Origin: CANNDT01 sp945876205
GTDB taxonomy: Bacteria > Acidobacteriota > Vicinamibacteria > Vicinamibacterales > UBA2999
Assembly (NCBI GenBank): GCA_947503365.1
Contig: CANNDT010000010.1
Coordinates: 8,077 to 72,076, forward strand
Length of the DNA: 64,000 bases
Direction of reading: 5' to 3'
Position 1 is the first letter of the stretch; every line of letters starts with the position of its first letter. The notes beneath the pieces were generated by a model that was not told the DNA's origin, did no database searches, and worked only from the letters and a program-made list of their open reading frames with translations. The translations under genes were made by a program, and so were the position numbers. Below, in pieces: positions 58,384 to 64,000 of the stretch.

Positions 58384-59859
58384 ATGGCCGGCCCCACGTC
58401 CCAGCGAAAATTCGATCGATCCATCATCGAAGGTCCCATAGGTCCAGCCGTCTGGCGCCTCGCGTGGCCGACGATGCTGCAGAACGTCATTGCCGGGCTG
58501 CAGGGCATGATCGATCACGCGATGGTGGGGCATTACGTCGGCTACACCGCCAACGCGGCGATCGGCGTCAGTTGGCAGATCGTGCTCGTCGTCATTGTCT
58601 TCGTCAGCTCGGTCTTCACCGGCATGGCCGTGCTGGTGTCGCGCTTCGCCGGGGCGAACGAGCCCGAGAAGGTCAACCGCGTCGTCTACCAATCGTTCCT
58701 GACCGCCGCGGGCCTCGCGGTCATCCTTGGCGCGACCGGCTGGCTCGCCGCGCCGTCGCTCCTCAATCTCGTCCACGCCGCGCCCGAAGTGCACGCCGAG
58801 GCGCTGCCATTTCTCCGCACGATGTTCGCCGGCATCGTCGGCATGATGATGTTCTTCATGCTGAGCGGCGCGTTCCGCGCGGCGGGCGATCCGCACACAC
58901 CGCTCAAGCTCGGGATCGGCATGACGGTGCTGACGATCGTCTTCAACGTGATCCTGATTCCCAGGCTTGGAACCATCGGCGCGGCGTACGGCACGGTCGC
59001 GAGCAGCTCGCTGGTCTCGGCGTATGGCATCTGGCGGCTGACGCGCCCCGATTCGGTGATCCACTTCGAGCCGGGATTGCACCGCGGACCGGACTTCACG
59101 GTGATCCGCTCCCTGTTCAAGTTCGGACTTCCCACCGGCGTCCAGGGCATCGCGATGAACGTCGGGGGTGTGTTCCTCCTTCGGTTCATCGGTGGGCTGG
59201 AACATAGCGCCGCCGCCCAGGCGGCGTTTGCCGTGGGCTACACCGAGTTGTTCTCGCTGATTACGTGGACGTCGGTTGGCCTGATGGGCGCGGCCGCAAC
59301 GATTGCGGGACAGAACCTTGGCGCGCATCAGCCCGAGCGCGCCATCGAGGGCGTGCACGTCGCGTCCAAGATCGGCCTGGGCGTGGCCGCCGGCGTCGGC
59401 GCCCTCTTCATGCTGATTCCCAACCAACTGCTCGCGCTCTTTGGCATGACCGATCCGTTGGTGCTGGAGCTTGGCCGGGAACTGCTTCGGTTCCTGACGA
59501 TCTCGGGGCTCTTCATCACCGTCGCGCTGTGCTACACCGGCGCGTTGCAGGGCGCAGGCGACACCCGCAGCCCGCTCTACATCTCCGTCGTCTCGCAAAT
59601 TGTCGTCCCGTTGGGGATCTGCACGATCCTCGAGGCGACCACGGGACTGCAAGCCTGGCAGATCTGGATGGCCATCTTCATCGGACACATGACGCGGTGC
59701 GTCCTGAGCGTCCTTCGATTCCGCCAGCAGAAGTGGCGCGGTATCCACGTCGACATCGGCCCCACGCGCCCGCCGCTCGCTACCGCCGAAAGTGAGATCC
59801 CCGGCGCCGAACCGCACATCCCGATGCGCGAACCGGCGAATCCCCGGGTGCGCTCTTAG
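58384..59859 (+). CDS. MATE-family efflux transporter
   Basis: The 491-residue protein has about twelve predicted membrane helices and the MATE pattern: IIEGPIGPAVWRLAWPTMLQNV, VSSVFTGMAVLVSRFAGANEPE, MMFFMLSGAFRAAGDPHTPL in the first half, and VGLMGAAATIAGQNLGAHQPE and ALCYTGALQGAGDTRSPLYI in the second. MATE proteins export cationic drugs or metabolites by sodium or proton exchange. The substrate is unknown. The hydrophilic C-terminal tail (about 455-491) is longer than usual. Confidence 0.93.
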   Translation: MAGPTSQRKFDRSIIEGPIGPAVWRLAWPTMLQNVIAGLQGMIDHAMVGHYVGYTANAAIGVSWQIVLVVIVFVSSVFTGMAVLVSRFAGANEPEKVNRVVYQSFLTAAGLAVILGATGWLAAPSLLNLVHAAPEVHAEALPFLRTMFAGIVGMMMFFMLSGAFRAAGDPHTPLKLGIGMTVLTIVFNVILIPRLGTIGAAYGTVASSSLVSAYGIWRLTRPDSVIHFEPGLHRGPDFTVIRSLFKFGLPTGVQGIAMNVGGVFLLRFIGGLEHSAAAQAAFAVGYTELFSLITWTSVGLMGAAATIAGQNLGAHQPERAIEGVHVASKIGLGVAAGVGALFMLIPNQLLALFGMTDPLVLELGRELLRFLTISGLFITVALCYTGALQGAGDTRSPLYISVVSQIVVPLGICTILEATTGLQAWQIWMAIFIGHMTRCVLSVLRFRQQKWRGIHVDIGPTRPPLATAESEIPGAEPHIPMREPANPRVRS

Positions 59860-59862
59860 TCG

Positions 59863-59868
59863 TACAAT
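59863..59868 (+). promoter_or_regulatory. -10-like TACAAT, leaderless start for the aldehyde dehydrogenase
   Basis: TACAAT is followed by seven bases and the GTG at 59876. There is no Shine-Dalgarno. Confidence 0.45.
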
Positions 59869-59875
59869 CAATCGC

Positions 59876-61501
59876 GTGTTAGCAGGAACGCCACGCGTAC
59901 CGACTCCCGTCAACGAACCAAACCTCAGCTACCTTCCCGGATCCCCTGAACGCAAGGAGCTGAAGGCCCGCCTTGCGGCGATGGCAGCCGAGAAGATCGA
60001 CATTCCGATCATCATCGGTGGCCGGGAGATCCGCACCGGCAAGGTTCGCCAGGCGGCGATGCCGCACGATCATCAGCACGTCCTGGCAGACTGGCATGTC
60101 GCGGAGCCTGGCCATGTGCGCGACGCGATCGCGGCTGCGGCAGAAGCGCAGAAGGAATGGGGACGCTGGCCGCTCGAAGACCGCGCCGCGGTGTTTCTGC
60201 GCGCGGCGGAGCTCCTGACGACGACGTGGCGCGCGACGTTGAATGCGGCGACGATGCTCGGACAGTCGAAGACGGCGTTCCAGGCGGAAATCGACGCGGC
60301 GTCGGAGATGATCGATTTCTGGCGGTTCAATCCCTGCTTCGCGCAGGAACTGTACGGGGAGCAGCCGATCAGCACGCATGCGGCGTGGAACTCGGCGGAG
60401 TACCGCCCGCTCGAAGGGTTCGTCTACGCGGTGACTCCGTTCAACTTCACGTCAATCGCCGGCAACCTTCCAACCGCTCCAGCGCTGATGGGCAACACGG
60501 TGGTGTGGAAGCCCGCCTCGAGCGCGATGTTGAGCGCGTACTACATCATGCGGCTCCTGCAGGCCGCAGGCCTTCCCCCCGGCGTGATCAACTTCGTTCC
60601 CGGCGATTCGGTAGAGATCTCGAACATCCTGCTCGACTCGGCCGATCTCGCCGGCGTCCACTTCACCGGCAGCACGCCGGTCTTTCACGGCATGTGGAAG
60701 AAGGTCGGCGACAACATCGATCGATACAAGAACTACCCGCGGCTCGTGGGTGAAACGGGCGGCAAGGACTTCATCGTTGCCCACCCGTCGGCCGACGCGC
60801 AGGAGCTGGCTGTCGCCATCGCGCGCGGCGGGTTCGAGTACCAGGGACAGAAGTGCTCAGCCGCGAGCCGCGTCTACGTGCCCCAGTCGCTCTGGCCCGG
60901 CGTGCGCGACCGCGTCGTCGGCATGATGCGCGAGATGCAGATGGGCGATCCCGCCGATTTCCGGACGTTCATCGGCGCCGTCATCGACAGGAAGTCGTTC
61001 GACAAGATCGGCGGGTACCTCGACGATGCGCGGCGGAATGCGACGATCGTCCAGGGCGGCGGCGCGAAAGGCGAGCGCGGGTACTTCATCGAGCCGACGC
61101 TGGTTGAAACGAAAGATCCCGGATACCGGTTGATGTGCGAGGAAATCTTCGGCCCGGTGGTCACCGCCCACGCGTATCCGGATGCGACGTGGACCGACCT
61201 GCTCGCGACGGTCGATCGCACGTCGCCGTACGCGCTGACGGGCGCCGTCTTCGCGCGGGATGGCGCCGCGATTCGCGAGGCACGCCATGCGCTGCGCAAC
61301 GCGGCCGGCAATTTCTATATCAACGACAAGCCGACGGGAGCCGTCGTCGGCCAGCAGCCATTTGGCGGCGCGAGGGCGTCGGGCACCAACGACAAAGCGG
61401 GATCGAAGATGAACTTGCTTCGCTGGGTCAGTGCCAGGACGATCAAGGAGACCTTCGCCCCGCCGCGAGACTACAAGTACGGCTACATGACAGAGAAATA
61501 G
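59876..61501 (+). CDS. L-glutamate gamma-semialdehyde dehydrogenase (P5C dehydrogenase)
   Basis: The GTG at 59876 gives 541 residues, the normal length of the single-function P5C dehydrogenases. It oxidises glutamate semialdehyde, formed from proline or arginine, to glutamate with NAD. Catalytic Glu293 (LVGETGGKDFIV) and Cys327 (YQGQKCSAASRVYVP) are present, and PLEGFVYAVTPFNFTSIAGN and the C-terminal NFYINDKPTGAVVGQQPFGG match the PutA-C/pruA group. No proline dehydrogenase is in the window. Confidence 0.94.
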   Translation: MLAGTPRVPTPVNEPNLSYLPGSPERKELKARLAAMAAEKIDIPIIIGGREIRTGKVRQAAMPHDHQHVLADWHVAEPGHVRDAIAAAAEAQKEWGRWPLEDRAAVFLRAAELLTTTWRATLNAATMLGQSKTAFQAEIDAASEMIDFWRFNPCFAQELYGEQPISTHAAWNSAEYRPLEGFVYAVTPFNFTSIAGNLPTAPALMGNTVVWKPASSAMLSAYYIMRLLQAAGLPPGVINFVPGDSVEISNILLDSADLAGVHFTGSTPVFHGMWKKVGDNIDRYKNYPRLVGETGGKDFIVAHPSADAQELAVAIARGGFEYQGQKCSAASRVYVPQSLWPGVRDRVVGMMREMQMGDPADFRTFIGAVIDRKSFDKIGGYLDDARRNATIVQGGGAKGERGYFIEPTLVETKDPGYRLMCEEIFGPVVTAHAYPDATWTDLLATVDRTSPYALTGAVFARDGAAIREARHALRNAAGNFYINDKPTGAVVGQQPFGGARASGTNDKAGSKMNLLRWVSARTIKETFAPPRDYKYGYMTEK

Positions 61502-61503
61502 AG

Positions 61504-62394
61504 ATGGTACAGCTACCGAAGTCAGCCTCGGCGTGGCTGCTCGTCGCGGCGGCGTTGATGGGCACGGAGGCTTTCGCCCAGCCCGCACCGCCGGCGCGCG
61601 TGATCGATCTGACGGGCGAGTGGGCGGCGAGAGTCCATGAGGATGCCATCTACCGAGGCGCGGGTGGCTTTCTTGGCGACTACGAAGGGATGCCCATCAA
61701 CGCGGCCTCGCGCCAGATGGCTGAAAGCTGGGACGCGTCTGTCCTCTCCCAACCCGAGCGAGCCACCCAGGCGCATCCGGCGGTGTATGCGATGCGCGGT
61801 GAAGGACCGAACATCCGGATCAGCGAGATCCGCGATCCCGTCAACGAACAGCTCATCGCATTGAGAATCGTCGGCGTGTTCGGACGGGCCGACCGCACGA
61901 TCTGGCTCGACGGCCGGGCTCATCCATCCGAGTACGTCGAGCACACCTGGGACGGCTTTTCGACCGGCACCTTCCACGACGGCGAGCTAACCGTCACCAC
62001 CACCCACATGAAGATGGGCGTGCTGCAGAAGGTCGGGATCTACGCCAGCCCCTACAGCGTCATGACCGAGCATTTCTTCCGGCATGGTTTGTATCTGACG
62101 ATGATCACCGTCGTCGATGATCCCATCTACCTCGAAGAGCCGTTCGTCCGCAGCCAGACGTGGGTGCTCGACACGAATCAAAACGTCGGCGCCGCCCTGG
62201 CATGGGAGTCGGTAGACGAGCTGTCGGACAAGCAGGTGGGCTGGGTGCCGCATTATCCGCTCGGGACGACGCACACCGAGGCGGCGGAAAAGTACGACAT
62301 TCCGTTCGAGGCGACGAGAGGCGGAGCTGAAACGACGTATCCGGAGTATCAGCTCAAGATACAGAAGATGCGCGCCGAGAAGGCACAGAAGTAG
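61504..62394 (+). CDS. secreted 'DLTGxW' protein, function unknown (1)
   Basis: The ATG at 61504 opens a signal peptide (MVQLPKSASAWLLVAAALMG, cut near Ala-Gln, residue 26). The mature 270 residues begin VIDLTGEWAARVHED and are beta-rich, with repeated WDASV, WDGFS, TVTTTHMKMG and WVLDT segments. I do not recognise a named family. The same opening motif occurs in the gene at 63431, so the two are probably paralogues. It is in a tight run with the aldehyde dehydrogenase before it and the metallo-beta-lactamase-fold gene after it. Confidence 0.78.
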   Translation: MVQLPKSASAWLLVAAALMGTEAFAQPAPPARVIDLTGEWAARVHEDAIYRGAGGFLGDYEGMPINAASRQMAESWDASVLSQPERATQAHPAVYAMRGEGPNIRISEIRDPVNEQLIALRIVGVFGRADRTIWLDGRAHPSEYVEHTWDGFSTGTFHDGELTVTTTHMKMGVLQKVGIYASPYSVMTEHFFRHGLYLTMITVVDDPIYLEEPFVRSQTWVLDTNQNVGAALAWESVDELSDKQVGWVPHYPLGTTHTEAAEKYDIPFEATRGGAETTYPEYQLKIQKMRAEKAQK

Positions 62395-62396
62395 TC

Positions 62397-63434
62397 GTGA
62401 CGAACCATCAGAGATCGCTCGCATCTGCCATTGTCATCGCCGTGGCCGCGGTCGGATCGTTCACCGTCGCACGGGCACAAACGCCGGGCGCGAAGCCGTC
62501 AACGCAAACGGCCGACGAGCTGAAATACAAACCGCGGCGGCCAGACCTCTCATCGTCAGGCGTCGTGGTGTTACCCGTGCAGGGCAGCGTTTACCTGATT
62601 GCCACCGGCAAGGGCAGCAACATCGTCGCCCAGGTCGGCGATCAGGGCGCCCTGCTGGTGGACGCCAGCCTGGCCGACGTCAGCGACCAGGTGATCGCCG
62701 AGATCAGGAAGCTGACGAAGGGTCCGATCAAGGGCATCGTCAACACCAACACCGACGGCGATCACATCGGCGGCAACGCGAAGCTGTCGATGATCGGCCA
62801 GCCGATGTTCGCCGGCAACATGGGCTATGGGCCCGCTCCGCAGGCGACCATCTTTTCGCACGAGAAGGCACTCAACCAGCTCAGCGTGCCGACCGGCCAG
62901 ACGCCGGCGGTGCCGACGACCCTGTGGCCGACCGACACGTTCTTCACCGACAAGAAGAAAATCTTCTTCAACCACGAGCCGGTTGAATTTCACTACGCGC
63001 CCGGACACACCGACGGCGACATCGTCGTCTGGTTCCGGCAATCGGACGTGATCGCTGCCGGCGACGTGTTCGACACCACGTCGTTCCCCAGGTTCGATGC
63101 GAAGCGAGGCGGAACGATGCAGGGCATCCTCGACGGATTGAACCATCTCGTCGACCTTGCCGTGCCCGAGTTCAACCAGCAGGGCGGCACACGGATCGTT
63201 CCGGCCCACGGTCGGATCAGTAATCAATCGGATGTCGTCGAATACCGCGACATGGCGACGATCGTCCGCGATCGCATCCGCGACGCCAGAGCCAAGGGCA
63301 GCACGCTGGCTCAGATCAAGGCGGCCAGGGTCACGCTGGAGTACGACGGGATCTATGCAACGCCGTCTTACACGGGCGAGATGTTTGTCGAAGCGATTTA
63401 CAGCGATCTGGGTAAGGTGGCGCCGACACGATGA
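62397..63434 (+). CDS. secreted metallo-beta-lactamase-fold protein with altered zinc site
   Basis: GTG start. The 345-residue protein has a signal peptide (about 1-27) and an MBL fold. The canonical HxHxDH reads Asn118-Thr-Asp120-Gly-Asp122-His123, so both first-site histidines are replaced. His204 (APGHTDGD), Asp223 (AAGDVFDTT) and His271 (VPAHG) are kept. The second metal site may survive; the first is altered. It may act on a different substrate, use one metal, or have lost activity. It sits between two 'DLTGxW' secreted proteins and shares short junctions with both. Confidence 0.86.
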   Translation: MTNHQRSLASAIVIAVAAVGSFTVARAQTPGAKPSTQTADELKYKPRRPDLSSSGVVVLPVQGSVYLIATGKGSNIVAQVGDQGALLVDASLADVSDQVIAEIRKLTKGPIKGIVNTNTDGDHIGGNAKLSMIGQPMFAGNMGYGPAPQATIFSHEKALNQLSVPTGQTPAVPTTLWPTDTFFTDKKKIFFNHEPVEFHYAPGHTDGDIVVWFRQSDVIAAGDVFDTTSFPRFDAKRGGTMQGILDGLNHLVDLAVPEFNQQGGTRIVPAHGRISNQSDVVEYRDMATIVRDRIRDARAKGSTLAQIKAARVTLEYDGIYATPSYTGEMFVEAIYSDLGKVAPTR

Positions 63435-64000
63435 GATACACCATCCTGCTTTTTGCGCTAACCGTCGTCATCTCCGGCGTCCACACACGCGTGGCCGCGC
63501 AAGGGCGTGGAGCACCGGCCGCGCCTCCCACGCCGCGAACGAGCGCCACCTTCGACCTGACCGGCAACTGGGTATCGGTGGTGACCGAAGACTGGCGCTG
63601 GCGCATGGTCACGCCGCCCAAGGGCGACTATGCCAGCGTGCCGATGACACGCGAGGCCCGCACGGTGGCCGACATGTGGGACATCTCCAAGGACGGATCC
63701 TGCATGGCCTACGGCGCCGCCGGCCTGTTGCGCAACCCGACGCGGCTGCGGATCTCGTGGGAGTCGGACACGTCCCTCAAGCTCGAGACCGACGCCGGCG
63801 TGCAGACGCGAAGAATGGTGTTCGACAGGATGGCGCAATCAGGCCCACGGTCGCTCCAGGGGTTTTCAGTGGCCGAATGGGAGCCGATCGGCGGTCGAGG
63901 GGCGCAGGGAGGTCCTTTGAAGGTCACGACCACCAACATGACCGGCGGATGGGTGCGGAAGAACGGCGTTCCGTACAGCGAGAACGCTGTGCTGACCGAG
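63431..64000 (+). CDS. secreted 'DLTGxW' protein, function unknown (2), truncated by window end
   Basis: The ATG at 63431 overlaps the previous TGA by four bases. 190 codons are seen before the window ends. The signal peptide (MRYTILLFALTVVISGVHTR, ending AAQ) is followed by TFDLTGNWVSVVTEDW, the same opening as the gene at 61504. Further shared traits are the TTTNMTGGW/TTTHMKMG block near residue 175 and a run ending YSENAVLTE, matching the first gene's YSVMTE. It is therefore a diverged paralogue. Confidence 0.78.
   Translation, partial: MRYTILLFALTVVISGVHTRVAAQGRGAPAAPPTPRTSATFDLTGNWVSVVTEDWRWRMVTPPKGDYASVPMTREARTVADMWDISKDGSCMAYGAAGLLRNPTRLRISWESDTSLKLETDAGVQTRRMVFDRMAQSGPRSLQGFSVAEWEPIGGRGAQGGPLKVTTTNMTGGWVRKNGVPYSENAVLTE

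Noticed and set aside
1..64000. tRNA, rRNA, CRISPR arrays, insertion sequences, integrase attachment sites.
   Set aside because: None was recognised by eye; a dedicated search (tRNAscan, Infernal, ISfinder) would be needed to exclude small or degraded ones.

Overview
The window is about 64 kb of GC-rich, gene-dense bacterial chromosome. I infer an acidobacterium, most like the Vicinamibacteria group. The grounds are the gene families seen together: two TonB-dependent receptors with an N-terminal carboxypeptidase-regulatory-like domain, a DUF1800/DUF1501 pair, a penicillin acylase-family hydrolase, bacillithiol genes, a UMF1-type MFS protein, PYROXD2-like oxidoreductases and secreted proteins beside a metallo-beta-lactamase-fold protein. 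No rRNA, tRNA, CRISPR array, prophage or insertion sequence was found, so the taxonomy is inference only.

Layout. 1-10 kb: end of purK, a penicillin acylase, a DAO-type oxidoreductase with bshB1-bshA (bacillithiol synthesis), a TonB-dependent receptor and a VOC protein. 10-16 kb: DUF1800/DUF1501, a SYLF protein, a HupE/UreJ_2 remnant, a TIGR01777 epimerase and a UMF1 transporter. 16-22.6 kb (minus strand): a compact histidine operon hisI-G-D-C-B-H-F-A, preceded by a leader peptide with seven histidines and an intrinsic terminator. 22.6-25 kb: a lipoprotein, metK and a SixA-like phosphatase; the metK leader has the architecture of a SAM-II-like pseudoknot riboswitch with a terminator. 25-31 kb: a beta-barrel protein, a group II PLP decarboxylase, a glycine-zipper protein and a two-component system. 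31-38 kb: a secreted protein with a TonB receptor, thiO, a MerR regulator, an orphan microcompartment shell protein, a BstA/YfiT-like protein and a GNAT protein. 38-45 kb: a ParA-like gene with an internal stop codon, a carboxypeptidase-regulatory-like secreted protein, and two tandem FAD oxidoreductases divergent from a GcvT-like protein. 45-51 kb: a membrane-anchored MutS-like protein, a MocR regulator, DUF2461, DinB and a GlcD-like oxidase. 51-57.6 kb: type IIA topoisomerase A and B subunits flanking a NYN/OST-HTH protein. 57.6-64 kb: vapBC with a palindromic operator, a MATE exporter, a glutamate-semialdehyde dehydrogenase, and two secreted 'DLTGxW' proteins around a metallo-beta-lactamase-fold protein whose zinc site is altered.

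The most notable finds are regulatory. Two minus-strand biosynthetic units (his and metK) appear to be controlled by premature termination, one sensing histidyl-tRNA through a leader peptide and one apparently sensing SAM through RNA. At least seven genes have a -10-like hexamer only 5-8 bases before the start codon, which suggests leaderless mRNAs. Short tandem-repeat and palindromic elements are scattered between genes and, in three places, are read in frame inside proteins.

No gene-free stretch exceeds 300 bases. The longest gaps are 649-887 (a CACAGAG repeat), 10037-10234 (nothing recognised) and 28219-28366 (nothing firm).
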